Shown: positions 55,443-64,000 of the stretch, piece by piece
Layout: each line of letters begins with the position of its first letter
Position numbering within the stretch: position 1 is the stretch's first letter
Assembly (NCBI RefSeq): GCF_900313065.1
Contig: NZ_OMPU01000006.1
Span: 92,006 to 156,005, forward strand
Source: Kiloniella sp. EL199
GTDB lineage: Bacteria; Pseudomonadota; Alphaproteobacteria; Kiloniellales; Kiloniellaceae
Direction: 5' to 3'
Length of the DNA stretch: 64,000 nucleotides
Notes under the pieces: generated by a model
Databases searched by the model: none
What the model was told of the DNA's origin: nothing
What the model saw: only the letters and a program-made list of their open reading frames with translations
Made by a program: the position numbers and the translations under genes

Positions 55443-56654
55443 GTGACAAACCTTTCCAAAAGAATTGATGCACATCTTCAGGCTATGCCTAACCAGAGGT
55501 TACGGAGACTAAAATGCTCTAACCTCTTGGAAGGTGGTTACGTCGAACATAACGGGCGTAAGCTTCTTAATTTTGCATCCAACGATTACCTTGGGTTAGC
55601 ACAAAATATAGCTCTTCGAGAGCGAGCCGCTGAATGGGCAAAGATCTATGGCTCTGGAACTGGTGCCTCGCGATTGATAACGGGTAATCACTCTACTTAT
55701 GATCTTATCGAAAAGAAGCTGGCGCAATTGAAGGGATCAGAAGCTGCCTTGCTTTTGAATTCGGGTTTTCAGACAAATTCATCTGTTCTGGCTGCCTTGT
55801 TAAATACACGGCTTCATGGTGGTGTGGGGAAGCCGGAAGTATTACTTTTTTGCGATAAGTTAAACCATGCCAGTCTTCATTTTGGTATTCAGGCTGCAAA
55901 TGCAAAACAAATACGATTTCGTCATAATGACCTGAAGCATCTTGCTCAACTTTTGGAAAAGCATAAAGAGAGTGAACAGGCCAAAATCATTGTTACGGAA
56001 AGTGTGTTTTCCATGGATGGTGATCAGTTGCATGTTTCTGAAATAAGGTCACTTGCAAAGCGTTACGATGCTTTTCTGTATATAGATGAAGCGCATGCTA
56101 CAGGTGTATTAGGGGCAAAAGGCATGGGGCTTTGTGCTGGTGGGGTCTCTGATAATGAGTTGATTATGGGCACATGTGGTAAGGCGTTAGGAAGTTTTGG
56201 GGCTTATGTCGCCTGCTCACAAAGTATGAAAGAATATCTGGTTAATTTCTGTAGCGGCTTCATCTATGCGACGGCACTTCCGCCGCAGGTTCTGGGGGCT
56301 ATTGATGCAGCTCTTGACCTTGTCCCTGAAATGGATGCTGAACGCAGGCATTTGGCAGATTGTAGCAATAGTTTCCGAAATATGCTTGAAGATGAGGGGA
56401 TAGATACAGGCCTGTCATCGACACAAATTGTTCCTGTGATTATTGGAAGTGACAAGAAAACTCTTGCTGTTGCTTATGAGCTTGAAGAAAAAGGATTTCT
56501 GGTTGGTGCTATTCGCCCGCCGACGGTGCCGGAAGGTTCTGGACGATTAAGAGTTACATTAAGTGCTGTTCATACAAAAAAACAGATTGAAAATCTGGGC
56601 AGAGCAATTGTTGAAGCCGTTGCTATGATTAATGATGCAAAGGGCATAGTGTAA
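55443..56654 (+). CDS. bioF: 8-amino-7-oxononanoate synthase
   Basis: A 403-residue PLP enzyme that joins pimeloyl-thioester and alanine to give KAPA. The PLP lysine is about Lys247 in GTCGKALGSFGAY, and LYIDEAHATGVLG is the cofactor-binding aspartate stretch. It starts at a GTG with GAGGTAACTCAAG before it. First gene of the bio operon, overlapping the next by one base (TAATG). Confidence 0.92.
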   Translation: MTNLSKRIDAHLQAMPNQRLRRLKCSNLLEGGYVEHNGRKLLNFASNDYLGLAQNIALRERAAEWAKIYGSGTGASRLITGNHSTYDLIEKKLAQLKGSEAALLLNSGFQTNSSVLAALLNTRLHGGVGKPEVLLFCDKLNHASLHFGIQAANAKQIRFRHNDLKHLAQLLEKHKESEQAKIIVTESVFSMDGDQLHVSEIRSLAKRYDAFLYIDEAHATGVLGAKGMGLCAGGVSDNELIMGTCGKALGSFGAYVACSQSMKEYLVNFCSGFIYATALPPQVLGAIDAALDLVPEMDAERRHLADCSNSFRNMLEDEGIDTGLSSTQIVPVIIGSDKKTLAVAYELEEKGFLVGAIRPPTVPEGSGRLRVTLSAVHTKKQIENLGRAIVEAVAMINDAKGIV

Positions 56655-57286
56655 TGCGGGTTGTCTTCGTACACGGGTGGGGATATGGCCCAGATATATG
56701 GCAATCGGTTATAAGATTACTGGGACCCGATATATCGTGTGATCTGGTTGATTTGGGTTTTTCTGGAACCGAACGTATCCCTGCGGGGCATTATGATATT
56801 GCAGTCGGACACTCTATGGGATGCCAGTGGCTATTATCCCAGACTGATATTATCTGGGAAAAGTCGGTTTTAATAAACGGCTTTAGTCGCTTTTCTGCCT
56901 GTGATGATTTTCCAGAAGGAATGCACCCCAGAGTCATTGACCGAATGCTGCGCAAATTACCCAAGGCCCCAGTGGATGTTTTGCGATCTTTCCATCAGTT
57001 GTGCGATCCAGGTGGCAGAACAGATTACCACGCGATAGAAACGCCTGATCTATCCAAACTTATTTGGGGTCTTAATTTCTTACGAGAACAGGATCAACGC
57101 TTGAATTTTACCGAGGAAAGTTCATATATCTTGGCAGATAAAGATGATCAGGTTGTTACTGAGGCGATGACAGTTAAATTGTTTAAAAGCAATTCACAAT
57201 GGACAGAAGGCAAGGGACATTTGTTGCCTTTAACTGATCCTGTGGCGTGCCATTCTGTTATTAAGCGAGCAATTACAGATCTATGA
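56654..57286 (+). CDS. bioH: Pimeloyl-ACP methyl ester esterase-like hydrolase (BioH-like)
   Basis: A 210-residue alpha/beta hydrolase. The nucleophile is Ser54 in VGHSMGCQ, with candidate acid Asp in LADKDDQVV (about 162-165) and His189 in GKGHLLPL. It is shorter than E. coli BioH (256) and lacks part of the lid. In this position, between bioF and bioC, it would remove the methyl group that BioC put on the pimeloyl chain. The members BioG, BioK and BioV fill the same role in other bacteria, so the exact class is uncertain. Confidence 0.8.
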   Translation: MRVVFVHGWGYGPDIWQSVIRLLGPDISCDLVDLGFSGTERIPAGHYDIAVGHSMGCQWLLSQTDIIWEKSVLINGFSRFSACDDFPEGMHPRVIDRMLRKLPKAPVDVLRSFHQLCDPGGRTDYHAIETPDLSKLIWGLNFLREQDQRLNFTEESSYILADKDDQVVTEAMTVKLFKSNSQWTEGKGHLLPLTDPVACHSVIKRAITDL

Positions 57287-58137
57287 TAGAAGTCGCCTGG
57301 AAAAAAGACTTGGCGCAGCGTTTCGGCGCAGCTGCGGAAAGTTATGAAACTCAATCTGAAGTACAGCAAAAGTCAGCGAAAGCGTTGGCAGATCATATTG
57401 CAGCTAGAATTCAGAATAAAAAAATTCTTCGGATCTTGGAGATTGGTTGCGGAACAGGATACTTAACTCGCGAACTGTTAGAGCTCTATCCAGACGCACA
57501 GTGGTGGGTTACTGATATTTCTGCTGACATGCTAGCGAAGTGTCAAAGCTCTTTATCAGATGAAATTATAAATCCTGAATATACATCAGGCTGTAGTTCA
57601 GGCGAATTGCCCCATAATCTTGATCTCTCAAAAATTCATTTCCATACAATGGATGGTGAAGCTGTCGATCTGGACGGCCCATTTGATCTGATTTGTTCTA
57701 ATATGGCTTTTCAGTGGTTTCATGACCAGGAAGGAACATTGGGAAGATTAAATGATCTTTTGACTTCAAAGGGAACACTCGCCTTTAGTACTCTTTCGCA
57801 GGGGACTTTCGAGTTATGGCATAAGTGTCAGAATGAACTGGGTATCGAAAGGCTTGCCCCGGAATTCCCGGATGCAGCTTTTTATCATCGTTGCTTGAAT
57901 GGGGTAAATGTTGAGACGTTGCAGCAAAAATTTGTGCAGTGCCATAAAGACGGATTGGATTTCTTGGGGACGCTGCGCGAAATCGGGGCGCACTCAAGCC
58001 GTATCGGAAGATCTCGACTTAGTGTTGGGCAACTGCGCTCTCTATTAAAAAAATATGAAAATTACTTTACAGGCGACCATATAGAAGCTGATTATGATGT
58101 GGTTTTTGTGCTGTGCAGCAGAGGTAGCACAGGTTGA
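57283..58137 (+). CDS. bioC: Malonyl-ACP O-methyltransferase
   Basis: A 284-residue SAM-dependent methyltransferase with LEIGCGTGYLTREL as motif I (about residues 50-65), a DLICSNMAFQWFHD stretch typical of BioC, and a late LRSLLKKYENYF tail. It methylates malonyl-ACP to start pimelate assembly by the fatty-acid cycle. It overlaps the bioH stop by four bases. Confidence 0.9.
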   Translation: MIEVAWKKDLAQRFGAAAESYETQSEVQQKSAKALADHIAARIQNKKILRILEIGCGTGYLTRELLELYPDAQWWVTDISADMLAKCQSSLSDEIINPEYTSGCSSGELPHNLDLSKIHFHTMDGEAVDLDGPFDLICSNMAFQWFHDQEGTLGRLNDLLTSKGTLAFSTLSQGTFELWHKCQNELGIERLAPEFPDAAFYHRCLNGVNVETLQQKFVQCHKDGLDFLGTLREIGAHSSRIGRSRLSVGQLRSLLKKYENYFTGDHIEADYDVVFVLCSRGSTG

Positions 58138-58180
58138 TACAGCATCTTTTGCGACAGGTTACCATTGATCCCGGTGAGGC

Positions 58181-58849
58181 ATGCAGGATATTTCGATTAA
58201 AAAATCTAAGATAAATGGTTTGTTTGTCACTGGTACCGATACTGAAGTCGGTAAGACTTTTGTGTCCGCAGCATTGGTCAAAAGTTTAACGGCGTCTTAT
58301 TGGAAACCTGTGCAAACAGGACCGGATCAGGATCATGATACGCCTGAAATCCAACGATTAACCGGGATAGTCGATCGCAATATTTATCCCTGTTCTTACA
58401 ACTTTCCAGATCCCTTGTCTCCTCATGAAGCGGCAAGACGTGTCGGTCAGACAATTAATCTTGATGACATTAATTTACCTTCGATTTCTGAGGATGAATT
58501 TTTAATTGTCGAAGGCGCTGGTGGTGCTTTGGTTCCTTTGAATGACGCGTTTCTGATGACTGATTTAATGGCCAAAGTTAACTTGCCTGTGGTTATTGTG
58601 GCACGCTCGGGGTTGGGAACGATCAACCACACTCTCTTGACAATTGAAGCCCTGAAAAATCGGAGGTTAACTCTGGCTGGTGTCATTATGAATGGGCCTG
58701 AGAATAGAGGAAATCGGGAAGCAATTGAAGAATATGGCAAAGTACCTGTCGTTGCAGAGCTGCCAAGATGTGAGCATGTAACAGCTGAAGTTATCACCGA
58801 GCTTATGCCTCGATTACAGCGTTTTTCAGAGAGCTTGGGCCATAATTAG
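58181..58849 (+). CDS. bioD: Dethiobiotin synthetase
   Basis: A 222-residue ATPase with the P-loop GTDTEVGKTFVSA, a VEGAGGALVPLND stretch and a KPVQTGPD motif. It forms the ureido ring of dethiobiotin from DAPA, CO2 and ATP. It begins 43 bases after bioC in the same operon. Confidence 0.93.
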   Translation: MQDISIKKSKINGLFVTGTDTEVGKTFVSAALVKSLTASYWKPVQTGPDQDHDTPEIQRLTGIVDRNIYPCSYNFPDPLSPHEAARRVGQTINLDDINLPSISEDEFLIVEGAGGALVPLNDAFLMTDLMAKVNLPVVIVARSGLGTINHTLLTIEALKNRRLTLAGVIMNGPENRGNREAIEEYGKVPVVAELPRCEHVTAEVITELMPRLQRFSESLGHN

Positions 58850-58912
58850 GATCGCTGCCATTAAGATGATTAGTAATGAAAAGTATAATCAAAAGTGTGA
58901 AGGGTAGAAATA

Positions 58913-60232
58913 ATGGCTGACAATTTTCTTGAACTGGATAAACGTCACGTCTGGCACCCTTTCACGCAAGCTCAAACTGCGCCGGATCCTGTGGTTATTG
59001 ATTCTGCCGAAGGTGTTCTTTTGAGAACCAAGGACGGGCGGGAAATTGTTGATTATATCTCGTCCTGGTGGGTGAATGTTTTTGGACATGCAAACCCCAA
59101 GATTGCCAATGCGATTTCCGAGCAAGCTAACAAGCTGGAACAAGTTATTTTTGCTGGCTTTACCCATGAACCTGCGGTGAAGTTAGCCCAAGAACTCAGC
59201 ACCCTTTTACCGGGGGATTTGAACCGGGTTTTCTTTTCCGATAATGGATCGACAGCAGTCGAAGTTGCGATGAAAATCGCTTACCAGCATTGCCGTAATA
59301 CAGGGCAGGAACAGCGCACACGCTTTATGACCTTTGATGGCGCGTATCACGGGGATACTGTGGGGGCCATGTCGGCGGGTATTTCTTCGCATATGTTTGA
59401 TGCCTGGAAAGATTTATTGTTTTCTGTTGATATCATGCCCTATCCGCACACCTGGGAAAATGATGATGCTATAGAGAGCAAGGAAGCGATAGCACTTGAA
59501 GCTATTGATCTTCATCTGGAAAAACATGGTAGGGAAGTCTGCGCAATGATCCTTGAACCTTTGGTGCAAGGGGCAGGGGGAATGCGCATGGTTCGCCCCG
59601 AATTTATCAAGACCGTTGTTGAAAAACTCCAAGCTCAGGGGATACTGGTTATCTTTGATGAGGTCATGACTGGATTTGGCCGCACAGGGGCTAACTTTGC
59701 CTGTGAGAAGATCGGTGTAACACCTGATCTCATTTGTATTTCAAAGGGGCTAACAGGTGGTTTCTTGCCATTATCCGTAACAGTCGCCACGGACCATCTT
59801 TATGAATCCTTTTTGGGGGAAACCTTTGATAAAGCTTTTTGTCATGGGCATTCCTTTACCGCTAACCCTTTGGGGTGTGCGGCAGCTTTGGCATCTATTA
59901 AGCTTTTGCAAAGCCCGGAAACACAGAACAATTTCAAGCGTATAGAAGCTGCCCATCATAAAGGGATGGGTTATATCCGGGCGCTGCCGCAGACACGCCA
60001 TCATCGCATAATGGGCACGATAGGGGCTTTTGATGCGATTGTGGATGACGGTGGTTATACGTCTTCACTTGGCGGCGAATTAAAAAAATGGTTCTGGGAT
60101 CGTAATATGTTGATCCGCCCGCTTGGTAATGTGCTTTATCTTTTGCCACCTTATGTCATTTCCGATCAACAGATTGATGACGCTTGGAAAGCCATGGCAT
60201 TGGCAATGGAAGAGCTTAATTCACTATCGTAG
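58913..60232 (+). CDS. bioA: Adenosylmethionine-8-amino-7-oxononanoate aminotransferase
   Basis: A 439-residue class III aminotransferase. HVWHPFTQ at the N-terminus is a BioA hallmark, and the PLP lysine is about Lys278 in ICISKGLTGGFLPLS. It makes DAPA from KAPA, usually with SAM as amino donor. Last of the compact part of the operon; bioB follows after about 160 bases. Confidence 0.92.
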   Translation: MADNFLELDKRHVWHPFTQAQTAPDPVVIDSAEGVLLRTKDGREIVDYISSWWVNVFGHANPKIANAISEQANKLEQVIFAGFTHEPAVKLAQELSTLLPGDLNRVFFSDNGSTAVEVAMKIAYQHCRNTGQEQRTRFMTFDGAYHGDTVGAMSAGISSHMFDAWKDLLFSVDIMPYPHTWENDDAIESKEAIALEAIDLHLEKHGREVCAMILEPLVQGAGGMRMVRPEFIKTVVEKLQAQGILVIFDEVMTGFGRTGANFACEKIGVTPDLICISKGLTGGFLPLSVTVATDHLYESFLGETFDKAFCHGHSFTANPLGCAAALASIKLLQSPETQNNFKRIEAAHHKGMGYIRALPQTRHHRIMGTIGAFDAIVDDGGYTSSLGGELKKWFWDRNMLIRPLGNVLYLLPPYVISDQQIDDAWKAMALAMEELNSLS

Positions 60233-60392
60233 TCGTATTGAAAAAGTCAAAAGCCTTACAGGGATTTTTGCAGATCTTGTTGGCGCTTTTGGGCAATAGT
60301 TCGAAATTGGTTGTAAGATAAAATAAGTTGACCGAAGACCTGGGCACTTGCCGAGACGACAGGCTCAAGCTAGAACAGCGTCAGAGAAAAAT

Positions 60393-61541
60393 ATGGAAGT
60401 GAAATCCATCATGGAAAATGAAGTTGATATTATAGCCCCTGAAGCAACGCCACATACTGTGACGATTGCTTCAGTTGAGGGATCTTCTGATGAAGTCAGA
60501 ACGAATAATAGCGCTGATACACAATCTACGGATGTTCGATATAATTGGACCCGTGAGGAAATTGAAGCGCTTTATGATTTGCCTATGATGGATTTGCTGT
60601 TCCGTGCTCAGACGATGCACCGAAAGTACTTTGATCCGAATAAAGTACAGCTCTCTACACTTTTGAATATCAAAGAAGGTGGCTGTGCTGAAGATTGCAA
60701 ATACTGCTCACAATCCTCGCGTTATAAAACGGATGTCGGCGCCAGTAAGCTGATGGATAAAGATACCGTTGTTGAATATGCTAAAAAAGCCAAGGCAAAC
60801 GGATCTGGACGTTTTTGCATGGGCGCGGCTTGGCGCAATGTAAAAGACCGGGATATTGACAAGATATCCGAGATTGTATCGGCTGTTAAAGATCTGGGCA
60901 TGGAAACCTGCATGACGCTGGGCATGTTGAATAAGGATCAAGCAGACAGTTTGAAAGAAGCTGGTCTGGATTATTATAACCACAACATTGATACTTCCCC
61001 GGAATATTATCCCGAGGTTATTACAACGCGATCTTTTGAAGATCGCATCGAAACCCTGGGTAATGTGCGTGATGCCGGGCTGAACGTTTGTTCCGGCGGT
61101 ATTATCGGTATGGGGGAAGAGCGAAAAGATCGCGTTGGTTTGTTGATGGCTTTGGCCAATCTGCCAAAACACCCGGGGTCTGTGCCGATTAACATGCTGG
61201 TACCTGTCAAGGGAACGCCGTTTGGTGACATGCAGCGCATTGATAGCTTTGAGATGATCCGGACAGTTGCCGTTGCGCGTCTGATGATGCCCATATCTTA
61301 CGTTCGTCTGTCTGCTGGCCGTCGTTCATTGGGTGACGAAGGGCAAGCCATGTGCTTTATGGCGGGGGCTAACTCAATCTTTTATGGTGATAAACTTTTA
61401 ACCACGGCTAATCCGGAAGAAAATGAAGACATGGCTTTATTTGCCAGATTGGGCTTGGAAACAGAGCAAAAAGGCGCTGTTGTCGAACATCATCATGAAG
61501 CACCACGGGGCTGTGGTTCCCCCGATTGTGGTTGTGTTTAA
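60393..61541 (+). CDS. bioB: Biotin synthase, with long N-terminus and Cys/His-rich tail
   Basis: A radical-SAM enzyme of about 382 residues from this start. The [4Fe-4S] cysteines are at about 98, 102 and 105 in [12 protein letters not shown], about 45 residues later than in E. coli BioB, so there is an extra acidic N-terminal stretch. The other conserved parts are present ([21 protein letters not shown]). The C-terminus ends [18 protein letters not shown], with three histidines and four cysteines, beyond the usual end. It inserts sulfur into dethiobiotin. Frame opens at TTG 60348; ATGs at 60393 and 60411 are both possible, with weak ribosome sites. I take 60393. Confidence 0.9.
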   Translation: MEVKSIMENEVDIIAPEATPHTVTIASVEGSSDEVRTNNSADTQSTDVRYNWTREEIEALYDLPMMDLLFRAQTMHRKYFDPNKVQLSTLLNIKEGGCAEDCKYCSQSSRYKTDVGASKLMDKDTVVEYAKKAKANGSGRFCMGAAWRNVKDRDIDKISEIVSAVKDLGMETCMTLGMLNKDQADSLKEAGLDYYNHNIDTSPEYYPEVITTRSFEDRIETLGNVRDAGLNVCSGGIIGMGEERKDRVGLLMALANLPKHPGSVPINMLVPVKGTPFGDMQRIDSFEMIRTVAVARLMMPISYVRLSAGRRSLGDEGQAMCFMAGANSIFYGDKLLTTANPEENEDMALFARLGLETEQKGAVVEHHHEAPRGCGSPDCGCV

Positions 61542-61621
61542 TACAGCTAAACAGGCTGTAATGGGCAAGATTGCTCCAAGGTAACTACAAATATAATAGC
61601 TACGAATGGACTGTATATGAA

Positions 61622-61644
61622 AAAGGCGGCACTTGGCCGCCTTT
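61622..61644. terminator. Bidirectional terminator between bioB and betA
   Basis: AAAGGCGGC pairs with GCCGCCTTT around ACTTG, with T-rich sequence on one side and A-run on the other. It separates two convergent units. Confidence 0.85.
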
Positions 61645-61666
61645 ATTCTTTGTCGGGTAACGGTCT

Positions 61667-63331
61667 TTACCTCTGCTTAGTTTCCCATTCCGGATGAATC
61701 CATGTCGGCGCATTTGATGCTGGTAGTGGATTGATCCCCAGAATTATGTCGGCTGCTTTCTCTGCAACCATGATGGTTGGGGCATTGAGATTACCGTTGG
61801 TGATTGTCGGAAAGACAGAGCTATCCACGACGCGTAAGTTTTCGATGCCGCGTACTTTACACTCATTATCCAGTACGGCCATCGGGTCGTTATCAGCTCC
61901 AATCTTACAAGTACAGGAAGGATGATAGGCACTTTCGGCATTTTCCCTGATCCATGCGTCGAGTTCTTCATCCGATTGCAGGGCTGCACCGGGTTGGATT
62001 TCGTCTTCGCAATAGGGAGTCATAGATGGCTGTTCCATGATTTCACGGCTTAGGCGGATGCAGGCTCTGAAAGCTTCCCGGTCATCTTCATGCTCGTTGT
62101 AATTGAACAGGATTTCCGGTTTGTCATTTACATCACCAGATTTGATTCGAATGTGGCCGCGACTCTTGGGTTTGTTGGGACCTACATGGACCTGAATTCC
62201 GTGCCCTTCAAAAGCGGCTTGTCCGTCATATCGCATGGCTGCTGGTAGGAAATGATATTGGATGTCAGGCCACTTTAAACCGGCCTTTGATCGAATAAAA
62301 GCACAGGATTCAAAGTGGTTTGTGGCACCTAACCCGTCTTTGAACAGCATCCAACGGGCGCCGATCAAAAACTTGTTCCAAAGATCCAACTTACCGTTCA
62401 GCGTGATGGGCTCTTTACACCGGAACTGGAAATATACTTCCAGATGGTCCTGCAGGTTTTCACCAACACCGGGTAGATCGTGAACAACCTCAACACCAGC
62501 TTTCTTCAGTACGGCGGACGGGCCAATACCAGACACTTGTAGAAGTTGAGGCGTGCCGACAGAACCGGACGAAAGAATAACCTCTGTTGAAGCTTTAAGC
62601 GTTTGGCTAACACCACCGACTTCTATCTCAATACCTGTTGCTTTTTTGCCTTCCATAAGGATGCGTTTTGTTAGGGCGTTTGATATGACTTTCAGGTTTG
62701 GTCGCTTTATGACGGGTTTGAGATAGGCGTTTGCCGTTGACCAGCGCACACCATCTTTTACCGTCATATGCATAGGCCCAAAACCTTCCTGACGGTAGCC
62801 ATTGTAATCTTCTGTTGGGCCATAACCTGCTTCTTCACCAGCTTTGATGAAGGCTTCGTAGAGCGGATTCTTCATCTCGTTGCCATTACAGGTGGCCAGA
62901 GGACCATCGTTGCCACGATATTCATCTCTGTCGCCCTTCCAGGTTTCCGCCCGTTGGAAATAGGGGAGACAGTTTTTATACCCCCAGCCCGTTGCGCCGT
63001 GTTCTTCCCATTCGTCAAAATCACAGGCATGGCCGCGAACATATACCATGCCGTTAATTGACGACGACCCTCCGAGAACTTTGCCCCGTGGACAGTGAAG
63101 GCGTCTGTTGTCCATATAGGGTTCCGGTTCGGACTCAAAATCCCAGTTGTACCTTTGCATATTCATCGGGATCGATAGTGCAGTCGGCATTTGAATGAAG
63201 ATGGAACTATCGCTGCCGCCTGCTTCTATCAGCAAGACCGAGTTGTCAGGATCGGCGCTAAGACGATTGGCAAGGACACAGCCCGCTGATCCAGCACCGA
63301 CGATGATATAGTCAAAGGTATCGTTCGACAT
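61667..63331 (-). CDS. betA: Choline dehydrogenase (GMC oxidoreductase)
   Basis: A 554-residue FAD enzyme with the ADP-binding [21 protein letters not shown] signature 1 around [18 protein letters not shown] and signature 2 at [14 protein letters not shown], and a C-terminal histidine pair region ([22 protein letters not shown]). Length and motif order match BetA, which oxidises choline to glycine betaine aldehyde. Other GMC alcohol oxidases look similar; the adjacent BetI-like gene favours choline. No betB is seen next to it. TGGAG lies before the ATG. Confidence 0.88.
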   Translation of the reverse strand: MSNDTFDYIIVGAGSAGCVLANRLSADPDNSVLLIEAGGSDSSIFIQMPTALSIPMNMQRYNWDFESEPEPYMDNRRLHCPRGKVLGGSSSINGMVYVRGHACDFDEWEEHGATGWGYKNCLPYFQRAETWKGDRDEYRGNDGPLATCNGNEMKNPLYEAFIKAGEEAGYGPTEDYNGYRQEGFGPMHMTVKDGVRWSTANAYLKPVIKRPNLKVISNALTKRILMEGKKATGIEIEVGGVSQTLKASTEVILSSGSVGTPQLLQVSGIGPSAVLKKAGVEVVHDLPGVGENLQDHLEVYFQFRCKEPITLNGKLDLWNKFLIGARWMLFKDGLGATNHFESCAFIRSKAGLKWPDIQYHFLPAAMRYDGQAAFEGHGIQVHVGPNKPKSRGHIRIKSGDVNDKPEILFNYNEHEDDREAFRACIRLSREIMEQPSMTPYCEDEIQPGAALQSDEELDAWIRENAESAYHPSCTCKIGADNDPMAVLDNECKVRGIENLRVVDSSVFPTITNGNLNAPTIMVAEKAADIILGINPLPASNAPTWIHPEWETKQR

Positions 63332-63352
63332 TGTTCGTAACTCCAGTCAATC

Positions 63353-63372
63353 AAGGGGATTTCAATCCCCTT
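63353..63372 (-). other. 8-bp hairpin between betI and betA
   Basis: AAGGGGAT pairs with ATCCCCTT around TTCA, in the 83-base gap upstream of betA on the minus strand. It may tune betA relative to betI. No T-run follows. Confidence 0.5.
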
Positions 63373-63414
63373 CGTTGTCATTTTTGTCCAAAGGGCCGTG
63401 ACCCAAAAGGATTG

Positions 63415-63993
63415 TTATCTGTTTTCTTTCTGTAGCAGCATCTCAAAGTAATCGAGCGCGACAGTTTTGGCGATTTCGCGTCCCTGAGTACTATCTAGCA
63501 AAGATGTTCTGACCCACAGGCCATCAATTAACGCTACAAGCCCCAAAGAAGCACTTTCAACGTTTTCAGGTTGAAGTAGCTTTTTAAAAATATGTTTGAA
63601 GGTACTGATCTGGCGCTTTTCATATATATTCTGCAAGCGGGATAAATCTTTTGAATGTGGTACATGTGCCCAGAATGCCAGCCAGGCAGATACAGTCTCT
63701 GGTTCAAATAAATGAGCATCAAGATAGGCTGAAATAAGGGCCTCTATTTGCTCTTTCGGGGTCGTTGCCTGTTCCAGGTATTTTAAAACTGAAAGCCTGA
63801 GATCCGACAGCATGCTTTGCATCGTTGCTCTGAGCAGGTCGTCTTTATCTTTGAAATAGTGGTGAACAATACCTGTTGAAACACCTGCTTTCTGGCTAAT
63901 CAATCTTATGGTAGTATCCGAGTACCCTCGCTCATGAATTGAGGAGATGGTTGCCTCGATAAGCTGTTTTTTTCGTATAGCTTCCATTCCCAC
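63415..63993 (-). CDS. betI: TetR-family regulator, BetI-like
   Basis: A 192-residue TetR-type protein. The N-terminal helix-turn-helix is at about 8-55 (RGYSDTTIRLISQKAGVSTGIVHHYFKDKDDLL), the BetI-like C-terminal domain follows (AWLAFWAHVPHSKDL). It is just upstream of betA on the same strand and should repress it, with choline as inducer. The start is near the window edge: GTG at 63993 or ATG at 63987 are both possible. Confidence 0.87.
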   Translation of the reverse strand: MGMEAIRKKQLIEATISSIHERGYSDTTIRLISQKAGVSTGIVHHYFKDKDDLLRATMQSMLSDLRLSVLKYLEQATTPKEQIEALISAYLDAHLFEPETVSAWLAFWAHVPHSKDLSRLQNIYEKRQISTFKHIFKKLLQPENVESASLGLVALIDGLWVRTSLLDSTQGREIAKTVALDYFEMLLQKENR

Positions 63994-64000
63994 TTTGGGC

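Noticed and set aside
1-64000. tRNA genes, rRNA genes, insertion sequences and prophage genes
   Set aside because: None was recognised on either strand by reading; short tRNAs could be missed without a search program.

Overview
The window looks like a chromosomal stretch from a heterotrophic, probably marine alphaproteobacterium of moderate GC content. This rests on gene content: liu-type leucine catabolism under a MerR regulator, a tpa/xsc/pta/soeABC-type sulfonate pathway with a MocR regulator, and a DUF1127-like tail at the left edge. No rRNA, tRNA, prophage, insertion sequence or CRISPR array was seen. I could not run any database search, so family calls come from motifs and gene order.

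Layout. (1) 1-9507, plus strand: a DUF1127-like tail, a MerR regulator, then a branched-chain-amino-acid-type ABC importer operon (ATPase, AMP-binding acyl-CoA ligase, two permeases, binding protein, second ATPase, PaaK-like protein). (2) 9513-11717, minus: hybrid sensor kinase. (3) 11998-21488, minus: a liu operon headed by a second MerR regulator, then a hotdog thioesterase, isovaleryl-CoA dehydrogenase, both methylcrotonyl-CoA carboxylase subunits, methylglutaconyl-CoA hydratase, HMG-CoA lyase, an SDR dehydrogenase and a thiolase. (4) 21667-24673: a GNAT and a secreted phytase/esterase-like protein behind a candidate Pho box. (5) 24751-32442: a LysR gene divergent, across an 11-copy 16-bp tandem repeat, from a valine-catabolic set (mmsA, isobutyryl-CoA dehydrogenase, 3-hydroxyisobutyryl-CoA hydrolase, mmsB) and an acyl-CoA synthetase. 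(6) 32539-35714: two unknown proteins, an Lrp/AsnC regulator and a leucine-dehydrogenase-type enzyme. (7) 35783-55206: a taurine dissimilation region with soeABC, pta, a MocR/TauR-like regulator, a chemoreceptor, a polyamine-family ABC importer, tpa and xsc. (8) 55443-61541: biotin synthesis bioF-bioH-bioC-bioD-bioA, then bioB. (9) 61667-63993, minus: betI-betA.

How the parts fit. Branched-chain amino acids can be deaminated by the Leu/Val dehydrogenase; the leucine branch is completed by the liu operon to acetyl-CoA and acetoacetate, and the valine branch largely by the mms cluster. Methylcrotonyl-CoA carboxylase needs biotin, made by the bio genes. Taurine would be transaminated by Tpa to sulfoacetaldehyde and cleaved by Xsc to acetyl phosphate and sulfite; Pta yields acetyl-CoA and SoeABC oxidises sulfite to sulfate. 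No TauABC or TauKLM transporter is present; a PotD/A/B/C-type ABC system with a Tat-type binding protein sits in that place.

The most interesting signals are regulatory. Both MerR paralogues carry a near-identical 16-bp dyad that overlaps a TTGAC(C/G) -35 box and is placed so that transcripts may start at the ATG. Repeated YTGGNNYCAT / YTGGNNCTAT half-sites 22-23 bp apart recur before or near the MocR, chemoreceptor, pta-soe, tpa and xsc genes and in the large gap before the ABC importer, and may define one taurine regulon.
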